Source of the DNA: Vitrella brassicaformis
Taxonomy: Eukaryota; Sar; Vitrellaceae
Length of the DNA stretch: 64,000 nt
NCBI GenBank assembly: GCA_001179505.1
Contig: CDMY01000781.1
Coordinates: 98,075 to 162,074, forward strand
Reading direction: 5' to 3'
The notes under the pieces are model-generated. The model saw nothing but the letters and a program-made list of their open reading frames with translations, had not been told where the DNA came from and did no database searches. The translations under genes and the position numbers were made by a program. Every line of letters starts with the position of its first letter. Positions within the stretch are counted from its first letter, which is position 1. This document shows positions 32,201-45,438 of this stretch, piece after piece.

Positions 32201-35200
32201 TGTTCATCAAGAGTGAGGGATGGGTGGGTGAATGGATGGCTGCAGGGATGAGGTGCGTCGGGATTGGCAGCGGGATGTGGACACCTGGAGAGAGCGGCAC
32301 GAGGCCGCACAGCGACTCGCGAAAGAATGGGTCAGTGAGTGAGGGGGGTCACACAGACACAGACACACACACAGACACACACACAGACACATACCACCAA
32401 CACAACACACAAACACATGTGCGGCGTGTTCCGTTCCGTCCGTCCACCCACCCGTCATCAATGCCGTCCGCTGTGTGTGTGTGGTTGTGTTGTGTTGTGT
32501 GTGCAGGAGGGTCGCTGCGACAAGGAGAGGCTGGAGAAGGAGAAGTGGATGGGCGACTACTTCAGAGAAGAGAGCAAGCTCACCGGACACATCGACCAAC
32601 TCCCCCCTCTCGTAAGCCATCCCTCCCCCCCTCCCACACACCCCTTCACACACGTGTGTGTGCAGGAGATGGAGCGAGACCGTTTCAAGCAGCAGTGCCA
32701 AGAGAAGGCGGACAAGATCGACGCGCTGCGGGCCGAGATGGAGGCGCTCAAGGACACCATCCGGCAGCTGACGTTGGACAAGGAGGCCACCGAGGCGCAG
32801 CGGCGTGTGGAGCAGTCGAGGTATGCTGAGATAGAGCGGCAGCTTCAGGCCACTAACAGGGGCAAGGAGGCCCTCGAGAGCCAGCACAGGAACCAGCTCA
32901 ACGAGAAAGAACTCGAAAAGGTCAAGCCCCCCTTCCCCTTTCCTCCCACACACACACACACAAAGCGATAAACTCTCTCTGTCCATCTCATGTGTCCATC
33001 TATCAGTCGCGTAGCTACCAGCAGTTGGTTGAGGAGTATGAGGAGAAGCTCGACAAGCTCGAGATACGCACCGCTCAGAACGACCAGAAGCACGCTCGAG
33101 AGACAGCCGAGCTCGAGGAGCGAGTCAAGATCGCCAAACTGGAGCTCCAAAAGACGCAGGACAAGGCCAACCAACTCGACGCGTAAGCGACCAGCAGCCA
33201 CCCATGCCATGAGGTCTATGTGTGTGATGGTGTGCAGGGTGAGGCGTGAGCGTGACGACCTGCAGAAGCTGCTAGCCGAGTCGCGGGAGAAGTGGGACAC
33301 CGACAACAGACGACACATCGCAGAGATGCAGAAGGCCGCCGACGAGATCGGGTAACACCTCTCTCTCGGCGGCCACCACACCAGACAGACCACACACACT
33401 CCTGAGTGTATGTGTGTGTGTGTGTGTGTGAGCAGGGGTCTGCGCAAGTCTAACGAGGAGCTGCGCAGCCGCCTGACCATCACGCTCGACACGGAACGCG
33501 CCGCAGCTGCTGCTGGTGGGCGACCACCCCCCACACACCACACACCAACGCCCAAATAGACACCCACTCATTATCATTCTCCCTTGCGGGCGCTCGTATG
33601 TGTGTGTGTATCAGCTGCATCTAGTGGTGTGGACGTGTCTGCGTCAGGGGGCGATGGTGACCGTGACGCGTTGGTCAAGGCCCTGCGCGAGCAGCTCGCC
33701 CAGGCCAAACACCAGCTGCAGCAGCAGGAGTAGGACAGACAAACAGACAGGGAGCGGGGGAGGGAGGCCGGCATCTGTCTGTCTGTGTGTCGATCAGGAG
33801 TCAGCTGCAGCTGCGCCAGTCGGTCTCCGGCACCTTCGACTCACTCATGGACAAGAAGCAAAAGGTCAGGAAAGAGCCTCCACCACCCCCAACCCCACCC
33901 ACAGAGAGAGAGAGGAATATAGCCACTTGTAGGACGTCTTCTCTCTGTCTGTGGGTATGTCTGTGTGTGTGTGTGTTCCACCAGGCGTTGGATGATGCGG
34001 AGAGGGGCCTGGCGGAGCAGAAGGCCCGCGCACAGTCGCTTGAGGCGCAGCTGCTGGCACTGAAGGAGGAGGCCGACAGATTCGGAGAAAAGGAGAACGC
34101 ACTGGTCAGCCAGCCACCCACTCACTCACCTTCTATGTGTGTGTGAGAGTTGGTGTGCACCGTGGCTCCCCGCCCCCCCTCTGTCCGTGGTGCAGCGTCA
34201 GGATGTGTCCACGTGGCAGGAGCGCACCCGTCAGGCCTCCGCAGCACACGAGGTCGACCGACAGAAACTGCAGATCACCACGCAGAAACTACAAGTAACC
34301 CTCGCCCCATAACCGCCCAACAACAACCCCCCCCNNNNNNNNNNNNNNNNNNNNNNNNNNNNNNNNNNNNNNNNNNNNNNNNNNNNNNNNNNNNNNNNNN
34401 NNNNNNNNNNNNNNNNNNNNNNNNNNNNNNNNNNNNNNNNNNNNNNNNNNNNNNNNNNNNNNNNNNNNNNNNNNNNNNNNNNNNNNNNNNNNNNNNNNNN
34501 NNNNNNNNNNNNNNNNNNNNNNNNNNNNNNNNNNNNNNNNNNNNNNNNNNNNNNNNNNNNNNNNNNNNNNNNNNNNNNNNNNNNNNNNNNNNNNNNNNNN
34601 NNNNNNNNNNNNNNNNNNNNNNNNNNNNNNNNNNCCCCCCCCCCCCCCCCCCCCCTGCACACACATGTCTCTTGTCTCCCTTTCTTCCCATTCTTTGCAG
34701 GAGTCCGAGAAAGCCACACGCGCAGAGGTGGAGATGCTCAAGGCCAACCACAGCAAAGAGCTAGACATCAAAGAGAGCGAGGTGCGGGCGGCCGAGCGCG
34801 CCAGGGGCGACGCCGTGGCCGAGTGCGACAAGCTGCGCCGCGCCGAGCAGCAGCTCACGCAGGAGCTGCAGCGACTCAACAGGCAGCAGCAGGACACAGA
34901 GAACCGCCTCGTCACGACGCGAGAGGAGGCCACGGCGCTGAGGGGCGAGAAGGAGGGGCTGGAAAGGCGTGTGGCTGAGCTGGTGGAGCAGCACGACCGC
35001 GCCTGTGGCCGTCTGCGGACCTTTGAGGGCATCTTCAACAACGATGTGAGCCGCTTCGAGAACATTGAGATGCAGACGGTGCGGGAGCAGCTCGAGGCCG
35101 TTATCAAGGAGCGAGACGAGCTGCAGGTGCTTCCCTCACCACCCACCCACGCACCCACCCACACACACACACACACGCACACAGAGAGCGCGAGAGAGAG

Positions 35201-37260
35201 GGAGGGGGGTCATTTAATGCCTGCATTATTGGTGTGTGTGGTGTTGGTGTGACAGGCGAGCTACACGGCCGCCGAGAGTGCCCGCCGCGAGCTGGCAGAC
35301 AAGCGCCAGCACCTGGAGCAGCAGTACGCCGACGCCTCGGAGCAGCTCAAGGACGCTATCGCAAGAATCAACAAGGTCGGTCAGCATGCGAGCCACGTGA
35401 AAACGCGCACACCGCACCCCCTCTCTCTCTGTGTGTGTGTGTGTGTGTCTGTCTCTGTGTGGATACGTGTGTGTGTGTGTGCAGTTGCAGAGCGAGATAG
35501 AGGGTCAGCTGCCGCCCGAACACGCCATGCTGGAGAGCAGGAACGTCATTGTGGTCAGCTGAAGTGGAGCTGGGATGGGCTGAGGATGCACTACCAGCGC
35601 ACCCACGCACACACCTATTACATAGACATTCGCCTCTATCTGTCTCTGTCTGTGTGTGTTGTGCATCTCAGCGTTTGGAGCAGGAGGTGTCTGATCTGAA
35701 GGCGACGATCTCTGCCAAGTGAGTGAGCCACACGAAATGCCACTGCCATCCCTGACATGACAATGGATGGGAGTGGGGAAGGAGAGATGCACGTGTGTGT
35801 GGGTGTGTGTAGGGAGGGTGAGGTGGCCAAGGAGAAGAAGGTGGTGGCCACCCTCCGCAGCACCATCACGCAGCTCGAGAAACAGCAGGAGGAGGGCAAG
35901 AAACTCGCACGGGAGGTAGGTACTCCCTCCCACACACACACACACACACACAACTGTCTCCATGCCATGTCCGTGTGTCGTGCCGTCGTGTGTTGCTTAT
36001 GTTGTTTGTTCAGAACGAGTCGGTGGAGATGCAGCGGCTCCGCGCCGAGGTCGAGCAGGCCAAGGTTAAGGTGCAGTCGGCCCTCGAGGAGAAGAGCAAA
36101 AGCGAAGACCACCAGCGGAACCTCAACGCCTCTCATCTCAGCAAAATGGTCAGCCACCCCTTGTGAAAACACCTGCATCCCCACCCACACACCACTTTGC
36201 GCGTGTGTGTGTGTGGTGTGTGCAGAAGGAGGCCACTCAAGCGAAGGACAAGGCCGAGAAGGACAAGGAGAAGGCCGAGAAGGACAACGCCGAGCTGCGG
36301 AAAGAGATCGACTCGCTCAAGGAGAAGCATGCCGCCGCCGAGACCGCCACGCAGGCCAAGGACAGAGAGCTCAAGGGCCTCAGAGAGCAGCTCATCAAGC
36401 AGCAGTCCGACAGCAAGGCCGTGCAGAAGCAGATGAGCGACATGCAAACCATCGACGCGCAGAAGGGGCAGAAGGTGCAGAAGCGGATCAGCGAAATGCT
36501 ACAGACCATCGAAGCGCAGAAGGCCGTCAACGCGCGGCTGGAGCTCATCAGCCCTCTGCTGCAGAATATCCTCAACCACTGCAACAACGGCACCGGCCAC
36601 CTCCCCGACCCCATCCCCAAGATGATCCAAACCGCGCTGACCAAGCCATTGCCCACGCCCGCCCAGCCACCCGTTCCACCACCAGCAGCGGCGGCGGCTG
36701 CGGCTGCAGCTGCAGCAACAAGCCCCACCAGCGCCCGGCCGCCCCGGATGTCGATGGCAAGCACACGGCCCCCTGCACAGCCGAAGGCGGCCGGCGCTGC
36801 TGCTGCTGCAGCAGGTGGTGGTGGTGGTGGCGGAGGCGAGAGGAAGCGCAAGGGCGAGGTGGCTGCAGCTGCTGCCGCCGGCGGTGCTCCTCCCAAAAAG
36901 CAGAAGGCCGACAGCCAGGCACTGGCTGATGACATCACGATGGCCATCACGATCGCCACTGGGGAGGCGGCCTCTGTTTTTGGGGGCGATGCCGCGCAGC
37001 CCGCAGCTGCAGCAGCAGCACCTGCAGCAGCAGCAGCACCTGCAGCTGCCGCCTCTGTGATAACGCCCAAATCAGCCACACGCTCGGGCCGCGGCAAGGC
37101 CAAATCGAAGGGGCGTGGAGGGGCTGCTGCTGCCGGTGGTGCAGGTGCGAGCGGGTCGCCATCGTCACAAGGTGGGAGTGGGAGTGGGAATGGCAGTGGG
37201 CCCGCGGGAGGAGGTGGTGGTGGTGAGGGTGGCGACAGCTCGACGTCGCCACAGGCATAG
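29296..37260 (+). CDS. Very long coiled-coil protein, possibly Mlp/TPR-like nucleoporin
   Basis: About 20 exons over 8 kb. Clear boundaries include 29296-30252, 30319-30639 and the last exon 36226-37260. Nearly the whole product is charged heptad coiled coil, estimated at 1,700-1,900 aa. The final exon ends in Ala/Pro/Gly-rich low complexity with basic patches (ERKRKGEV, PPKKQKAD) resembling nuclear signals. Such length, coiled-coil content and low-complexity basic tail fit the nuclear-basket protein TPR/Mlp, but myosin-tail-like or centrosomal proteins are not excluded. A stop at 31768-31770 is read through only if the intron starting at 31767 (GA|GTAAAC) is spliced. Phase fits an acceptor near 31859, so one gene is preferred over two. 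The 300-N gap falls inside an intron (about 34294-34700). (Ala)n and (Gly)n runs near 36685-36835 and 37000-37050 may vary in length. Confidence 0.6.
34335..34634. other. Assembly gap (300 N) flanked by poly-C
   Basis: Exactly 300 unknown bases, with C runs on both sides (at least 8 before and 21 after). It lies between the donor following LQITTQKLQ and the acceptor at 34700, so no coding sequence seems lost. The gap is probably a long C/G homopolymer that stopped sequencing. The window also ends in poly-C. Confidence 0.95.
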
Positions 37261-38466
37261 GAAGAGACTTGGAGAGAGACTGCTGAGGGTGCTGGTTGAC
37301 ACAGCGAGGGCGAAAGGGAGGGCGGGAGGGGTATGAGAACATTCGATTGCATACATTTTGAAGCCATCGATCTCCATGTGTGGTGTGTGTGTGTGTGTGT
37401 GTGCTGGAGGGGGATGGGCTGGGAACTCCTTCACTGCTTGATTGATGTGTGGGCCGGGCCCTCGCCGGGTGGACTGGACTCTTCTCGCTTAGCCAGCTGG
37501 GACCTTTTCGACGAATGAATCGGCAGGCAGAGTGAAAACGTGCAACACGATTGAACGAACGAATGGATGGACACAACGACATCAGTACAACACGTACACG
37601 ACACACACTCACACAGACACACACCCCGACGGAGGTCCGTACTCTCACACGCACACACACTCGATGAAATGCAGTGCTTACACACAGACGGACACGTTCC
37701 AACCACCGTGGCAGGCAGGCAGGCAGACAGGCAGGCAGGCAGAGAGATAGAGACCGGCAGGTAGGCAGAAGGTGGGTGACGGTGCCGCGTCTTACAGCGA
37801 TACGCGTCCATCCGTGTCTGCGGCGGACCCCGCTGATCAGATGCATCACGCCCACGCACCTCACCTCCACAGCTGAAGACAGAGGGAGGCGACGCGACCC
37901 TCACGTTTGGTGTGGTGTGGTGTGCTGAGCATGCCACGACGCTGGCGATCATCGATCAGTCAAGTCAGGAGAAAAATGCCACGCCGTGCCTGGGCTGACC
38001 TGACCTGACCGAACTGGACTGGACTGAAGTGGACCCACACCACACACACGCATAATGAATGACATGAGAGGGGTGGACGGACGAGCAGGAGAAGAAAGAA
38101 AGAAGGAGCTGCAAAGTCTATCCACAGAAGGGTCAACCAACGAGCCTGCCTGCCTGCCTGTGTGTATATATCTATCTCTGTCCCCATCGCCTCGCCCAAG
38201 AGATCTGTACAGGAGCCCCCCTCGCCCTCACCAAGGCAAACCCTCACTCGGTCTCAAACGATGGATGCATGGATGGATCGATGGACGCAAGCAAACACCA
38301 CGGCAGATAGAGATAGATAGATACAAACAGACAAACATCGCAAAGTCATCCAGGCAGGCAGGCAGGCAGGCCACACACGCGACGCAACGACAGAGGAGGG
38401 GAGGGGAGAGTAGCGTAGGTGTAGGTAGATAAGAAGAGCAGGGCACTGCACTGCATGGTCATTCAT
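37261..38466. repeat. Tail-to-tail spacer rich in GGCA/CAGA/GT repeats
   Basis: 1.2 kb between the long coiled-coil gene and PP2A. It contains (GT)n at 37381-37402, CACA runs near 37600-37660, (GGCA)n at 37711-37740, (TGCC)n near 38146-38160, (GATA)n near 38308-38322 and (CAGG)n at 38351-38372. No gene is seen. Confidence 0.65.
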
Positions 38467-40178
<1,712 letters not shown>

Positions 40179-40523
40179 CGCCTCAACAACACTCTCACTC
40201 GCCTCGCAAAGCTCGCCTGAACTGCCCACCTGTGTGAAGGGTGGCGCCGAAGGCAGGCGCCGGGCTTAGGGACAGGTGTCTCGTCAAACCCATAACCGAC
40301 CGACCGACCTGTGTGAAGGAAAGAGTGAGGCAAAGAGGGCGTTAGATCCAGGTTGAGGTTGACGACATGGCACGAACGAACAACGAGGCGACCAATACAG
40401 AGAAGAGTCAGTGAGCACATGGGAGGAGCAGGCCGGCAGGCAGGCAGACGCAAATTCGACTTCTGCATGTGGGTGTGGGCATATGTGTGTGTGTGTGTGT
40501 GTGCAGTGCGTCAGCATCAGCTG
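40179..40523. promoter_or_regulatory. Divergent promoter between PP2A-C and PITH gene
   Basis: 345 bp. The minus strand at 40217-40201 reads GGCGAGCTTTGCGAGGC, two overlapping versions of the recurring GCGAGC motif, 23 bp upstream of the PP2A ATG. A donor/acceptor-like pair further out suggests the PITH gene may have a 5' untranslated intron (acceptor cag at 40504). Confidence 0.4.
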
Positions 40524-41548
40524 ATGAAGCGGATGAGCGCCAAGCCGTCGGGCGTGCACGAGGAGATGGACCTCGCTGTCTGCTCGGACGTCATCGGCTT
40601 CGAACAAACCGTAAGATGACAGCGCAAGACAGACAAGACAAACGCGAACCACACATCCTATGCGCATGAGAGTGAGTGTGTGTGTGTGTGTGTGTCAGCT
40701 GGCGCTGAATGCCTCGTCCAAGTTCGCCAAGATCCGCGAGATCCTCGAGGCCAACCCCACCGACAAGTGAGGAGGAAGATCGCCAGACCCACATCCGCAC
40801 CCGCAACAAGGACATCACGTCACGTCCACACACACTCAATCCTGTGCTGTGCAGGTCGCTGGTGTCCGATGTGGACCGTCAGCTCATCCTGAAGATTAGC
40901 TTCAAGAACCCCGTCACCCTCACATTCATCTCCTTCAGGGCAGACGTGCCCCCCAAACCCAACCCAGACACAGCTGGCGACGGTGGTGGAGGAGGAGACG
41001 ATGATGACATCAGCCCGCCGTCAATCATAAGGATATATTCCAATAAGGAGGTGGGTGGGGTGGGGTGGCTGGAGAGATCGGGCGGGAGGCCACGCGTCTC
41101 ATGGATGGATGGATGGATGGGCGTGTTGTTTGTAGGATATGGACTTCGACGAGGTGGACCGATTGGAGCCCAGCCAGACCTTCGAACTCTCGAAAGAACA
41201 GCTGTAAGCTAAGCAGACAAGGGGGGGGAGGTCTCTGTCTGCAGACACACTGCATGTCCTGTCTGTTGGTACGGTGCGTGTTTCAGCTCTGGCCAGCGGT
41301 TGGTGCTGCGAGGCAGTAGGTTCCAGCGGTGCAGCTCGATCCAGATCTTCGTCGAAGACAACCACGGCGACACGTGAGAATGAATGGACTGAGCCCTCAA
41401 TGCTCAATGCAATCAATGCTCATGGCATGGCCACCTTGTGTGTCCTTTCCCTTTTCCATTTCATTTGTCTGTCAGTGAGCAGACCTTCCTCAATCGGGTG
41501 TCTCTGATCGGCCGGTCGGCCGACAGCTACCACTCCTCATACAGATGA
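40524..41548 (+). CDS. PITH-domain protein
   Basis: Six exons (40524-40610, 40699-40766, 40855-41050, 41136-41203, 41287-41373, 41476-41548) give 192 aa. The PITH fold (proteasome-interacting domain of thioredoxin-like proteins, as in TXNL1 and PITHD1) is recognised from LNASSKFAKIREIL, LILKISFKNPVTLTFISFR, IRIYSNKEDMDFDEVD and SIQIFVEDNHGDTEQTFLNR. The order and spacing match PITHD1-type proteins, which bind the 26S proteasome; no thioredoxin domain is attached. A Gly/Asp-rich insert (GDGGGGGDDDD) sits between two strands. The first Met (MKRMSAKPSG) is chosen because the exon begins right after an acceptor-like site, so an upstream exon remains possible. Confidence 0.85.
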
Positions 41549-42391
41549 TAGCCTAGCCGCCCGGGTGATGGTGAAAAAACAGACGGCCGTGTGCGTCGGC
41601 CGATGGTCGTGATGCGACGTGACCCTTGATGGATGGATGGATGGAGACGTGTGTGTCAGTGTCTTCTCCTGCCTACTTCCTTACACGAGTCTTTTTCGTG
41701 GGTGTAAAGACGATAGCTATCTATCTGCCTTGATAGGTGGACGTGCATGTGTTCGTTCGTTGATTGATTGATGCACTGATGCGTGGGGACTCTGAGTGTC
41801 CATTCATGGCTTATACAAATACAAAATGGTGCAAGTCTTGTCTTGCACAGACATTACACGTCTGGCCTGCTCTCTGCCGTGCCTCGTCCAAGGGTCAGAC
41901 CTCCACACCCAAGGCTGTTGTCACGGCCAATTCGCAGGCCGCTGCAACGACGTTGGGCGGTGACGTGACACCCTTGAAGAGGCACATGCGTGTCGCTTAC
42001 CGCATCTTGCCTCATGCACAGACGACATATCATGCGCGCACACAACGCCTGGGCGCTCGCGGCTCCATGAGTCCCTACACTGCCGTGCTGTGGGCTGTGC
42101 CTCATGACGGGTCAGACCCCAGCAGCGAACTCGGTCGCCGCGGCCAATTCGCAGGCCGCTGCATGCCTCCCGAGTTCGCAGACAAGATCTTACCCGTCAT
42201 GAGACACAGCCACACCGCTCAGGAATACAACACCACACACACACTTCCTGGCTGGCCTCGCTCACGCTGTGGACACGCACCCTGGCCACACGGACACCTT
42301 GACAAATAGTGACTGACATGAACAATTGCACTCTGTACATGTGCACACACCGTACGCCACGTCATTGACCGGCCACATATCATCACTCACG
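41549..42391. other. Tail-to-tail spacer with a 181-codon open frame
   Basis: 843 bp. A plus open frame from 41764 to 42309 (starts MIDALMRGDSECPFMAYTN) is possible but unlikely to be a normal gene. It contains a diverged tandem duplication whose spacing is not a multiple of three, it has no introns or upstream motif, and its codon use is less GC3-biased than its neighbours. It may be a remnant of a repeat element. Confidence 0.4.
41892..42163. repeat. Diverged tandem duplication, about 217-bp period
   Basis: A 23-bp block is identical at 41924-41946 and 42141-42163, beginning CGGCCAATTCGCAGG. About 22 bp upstream of each copy lies GGGTCAGACC (41892 and 42108), itself preceded by GTGCCTC. 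The blocks are collinear with a 216-217 bp shift, so the whole unit was probably duplicated and then diverged. Confidence 0.7.
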
Positions 42392-44640
42392 TCAGCAGTC
42401 GAGAGGCCGCTGATAGAGCGGCGGTCTGCTGGGGCACCTCTCCGCCATGTGTGGGTGGGGCGGCCGGCTGTTGAACTCGTTCAGCTGCATCACGTGCCCA
42501 CCCATCACCTGCCGGGGGCCGTCGGCGTAGAGCGTCAGCGAGTAGAGGTCGAAGTTGTGCACTTCGGCGCAGTTGATGCTGTCCGCCAGACGGCCGAACA
42601 GCCCCCCGGCCTTGTACATGGAACACACGAACGTCGAGCACACTCGAGCAGGGGCAACCACTGCCTCTTCCACGCCATTCCTGAACCACACACACCCAGA
42701 CACCGCACACGTTGGCCCATGCTCGTGGTGTTCAGGATCTACACAGAGAGAGACTGACCGCTTTGTGTGGTAGGTCCAGTGGTCCTGTTCGGGTATGGTG
42801 TTGATGTCCATCATGGCGACGCCCCGCTGGCGGGCCTCCTCGAACACATCGGCAGGAGTGGTGAGGTTGGTGTCCAGCCGCCTGTTCCACGCCTGCATGT
42901 ACATCCGACCCGCCAGCAGGGGCAGGTGACGATACGCCGCTGACGCCGCTATCTGCAGAACCAATGTATTAAGGAAACCCATGCATGGCTGCGGTGTGGT
43001 GTGCTTGGGTGCGGTGGTCTTGAGTATGTGACGTACGTACCTCCATCTGTTGCCATTGGAGGCACTCTGTGAAGGAAGGCGGCAGACACGGCAGGTTGTC
43101 CTGCACACACACACACACACACACACACAGGGGTGGTTGTCAACGTCAACACGGTAGGTATGCGGTCTCTGCCTGCCCCAGCTAGGTACCTTGACAGTGT
43201 CGATCCAGGTGAAGAGGATGTTCTCATAGCCGTAGTTGACGCCCTCCACACCACTGAACCACTCCAGCGCTGCCGTCGAGTTCAACGCCTCGCGAGAAGC
43301 TGCCGACAACGTCGAGTACATCACCTGCACGCAGTACACACACACATAGAGGTGTCCCTGTCTGTCTGTCTGTTCGTCGACCCGTTGGCTCACGCACGTA
43401 CGTTGTATCCTGCAGCTTGTGCCTGCTTCAGCCACAGTCTGAGTGGCGTCCTCTGCAGCCCATTGGTGGGCCAGTGGCTGCTCTTGGTGGTCGCCTCATA
43501 CACATACGGCTCGCCGTGTTCGTCATGGAAGATGACCGCCTCATGCCCGTCCGTCGCCCCCATCCCCCACGCCAGCATCGGGTCCAGCCCGTCGAGCCGC
43601 AAAATGTTGAACAGGTCACCGTCCCTCACCTTGCTCACATCCAGGGGGTCAAGCGGCCCTTCCACAGGAGGCAGCACCACCCCCCTATACTTTGCAAGGA
43701 AATCCAGGTTGCTCCTCTCCGCCAGGGCATCCGGCCGTCGTGCGGTCAGCGGCCGGAAGAGCAATAGCGTGGCCTTCAGGCTGTGAAGCGTCTCTGCGGG
43801 CGGCAGCGAGAAACGGAACACCCTGATGCCGTTGGCCAGCAGGTCGGACCTCTCGGCCGCAGACAGGCTGCTGTGAAGGGGCCAGTGGAAGTGGACGGCT
43901 CTGCGGAAGGGCTCGGGGCGCAGCGAGCGGAGATGGAGGCCCTCGAGGGTCGCCAGGAGGTAGTGGTCACCACACGGCGGGAAGCGGGAAGTGGGATGGC
44001 CCAGCTCTATGGACACTGTCATGGCGGGATCGACGCCGTTCCAGCTGGCATGGGCAGAGCTGTGAGGAAAGCAGGATCCGCCCAGAGCCTTGACAGTGCC
44101 GTTGACAGGGAGGTTGGTCACATAGGGCGGCAAGAAGCGCCAGTAGGGGTACAGATGGAAGTCGGTCTCCTCTTTCCGCATTGGCGCGTCTGGCTGAGCG
44201 ACCTCCTCGACGATAGGGAGCAGGTCGGTCACCATCCTCTCCAGCAGCTCACGAGGCGACTCGATGAGGGCATGGGAGTCGACGGGCTGCACTCCGCCCA
44301 TGACGAGGGCGAACGAGTCCCCGAACTTGAGCGTCGTCTGCGGCAGGATTTCCGACCAGCTCACCGGCCGCTGCTGAGTCCGCACCGCTGTTTGCCGGAG
44401 AAGCATGGCTGCGGCAAGCAACAGAAGGGTGAGCAGGCCGAGAGTGAAGATGAGCCGTGGCTTGAGGAGGGCGCGGGCGACATTGAGGTGATTGGCTGGT
44501 GCCGCTGTTGTTTCTGGTGCTGGTGCATGGTGCTCATCTTGCTGCAGAAGAGGTGACTGTCGCGCGGTCCTCCAGTGCGATGCGTCTTCAAAATAAGATG
44601 ACATTGTCGATGAATCAGGCGTGGTTGGTTGGTTGGTCAT
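42392..44640 (-). CDS. Type II membrane protein, possible permuted papain-like (YiiX/NlpC-P60-like) fold
   Basis: Exon 1 runs 44640-43403, followed by four or more exons to TGA 42392, giving about 580 aa. A single TM helix (RLIFTLGLLTLLLLAAAMLL, about residues 56-75) follows a polar N-terminus, so the large C-terminal part would be lumenal or extracellular. Potential catalytic features are VRDGDLFNILR, GHEAVIFHDEHGEPYVYEAT with a His, a downstream LRLWLKQA helix, and, much later, CSTFVCSMYKAGG with a Cys. The order His-then-Cys with 'GD(L/I)' and 'C..(F/L)V' resembles permuted NlpC/P60-like amidases (YiiX group), but the similarity is only motif-level. Glycosylation sites (NGT, NLT) are present. 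It could equally be an unrelated lineage-specific protein. Confidence 0.7.
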
Positions 44641-44917
44641 TTGGCGTGAGCGCTGAGCCACGTTAGCTGAACTGGCCCTGCACTTGTTGACCCCGAGCCC
44701 TTCTCCTCCTTCCTTTTCCTCTCTTTCCTCCTTCCTTCTTGCGAGCCTTTTTGCGAGCTGTGTTCGGTTTCGACAAAGGCATTAAACTCACACACAGGGG
44801 ATGCACACACATGCATGGGTGTCGTCTGCAGGGCCTCGCAAAGGAAAAACCACAACGGGCCCCTCCCTTCCCTCCCGTCTAGATGTCTGTGCGTATGTCT
44901 TGAGTCACGTCGGCTCG
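44641..44917. promoter_or_regulatory. Upstream region with tandem GCGAGC motif
   Basis: TTGCGAGCC followed 3 bp later by TTTGCGAGCTG (44739-44760) forms a tandem pair about 100 bp upstream of the membrane-protein ATG, preceded by a pyrimidine-rich tract (about 44700-44738). The promoter role is inferred. Confidence 0.4.
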
Positions 44918-45202
44918 TCAGTCAGCGGTCTCCTTGCCCCAACACCCGACAGCCTACACACACACACACACACACACACCGAGAGAGATGCATGTGGGAT
45001 CGGTTGTGTGTGTCTGTGGTGTGGTTACCTGGAGCAGCTGCACCAGTGCCTCGCGCATTTCGCTGCCGGTGAGTCCAACAGTCAGGAGCCCGGAACTGAT
45101 CGGCATGCCGTTCCACTGATGCACCCAGTTCACTATCCCGTGTCGAGGAGCCTCGGGCACCGAAGCTAAGAAGTCGGACAGCCTAAAGCTGGTTCCACCC
45201 AT
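44918..45202 (-). CDS. Candidate small protein, 69 aa
   Basis: Two exons (45202-45029 and 44953-44918) join in phase 0. The intron runs from GTAACC to a TG-repeat-TAG acceptor. The product begins MGGTSFRLSDFLASVPE, has a compact amphipathic look (GIVNWVHQWNGMPISSGLL, EMREALVQLLQ) and ends GCWGKETAD. Just upstream, a short out-of-frame ATG frame (MQIGSMGE) could act as an upstream ORF. The TGCGAGCT motif at 45255-45262 lies about 50 bp before the ATG. No family is recognised. Support is splice phase, motif and composition only. The exon 1 frame could also be antisense noise. Confidence 0.4.
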
Positions 45203-45438
45203 AAGCACCTACTCGCCCATAGAGCCAATCTGCATTCCGTGAAACCGCTCCTCCTGCGAGCTGAGAGACGAGAGAACGAATCGAGAACGAATGAATCGAG
45301 ATCTCCTTCCTATCTCTCATCCGCATCTGTCTATGTCTTCGTCTCGTCTACAGAACCTCCGCTTTGTCACTGTTGCTTCGCTCCTCAGCCGACTCCCCGG
45401 TGGCCGCCAACTGATAGCATCTCCCTGTGCACTTAACG
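45203..45438. promoter_or_regulatory. 236-bp divergent promoter
   Basis: Head-to-head spacer between the 69-aa candidate (-) and the secreted-protein gene (+), with TGCGAGCTGAG at 45255-45265. Confidence 0.35.

Noticed and set aside
35757-36929. 390-codon plus frame with Arg/Gly/Gln repeats
   Set aside because: It is an alternative frame of the same exons and runs through an intron with a TG repeat.
36237-37367. 376-codon minus frame rich in Ala/Pro/Gly
   Set aside because: Antisense of the poly-Ala/Gly tail of the long coiled-coil gene.
43783-44556. 257-codon plus frame opposite the membrane-protein exon 1
   Set aside because: The minus frame has a TM helix, folded motifs and downstream spliced exons, while the plus frame has none.
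45050-45202. Sequence suspected of being a 5S rRNA or tRNA because of compact GC-rich structure
   Set aside because: No internal control boxes or rRNA landmarks were found. It reads well as a spliced minus-strand peptide instead.
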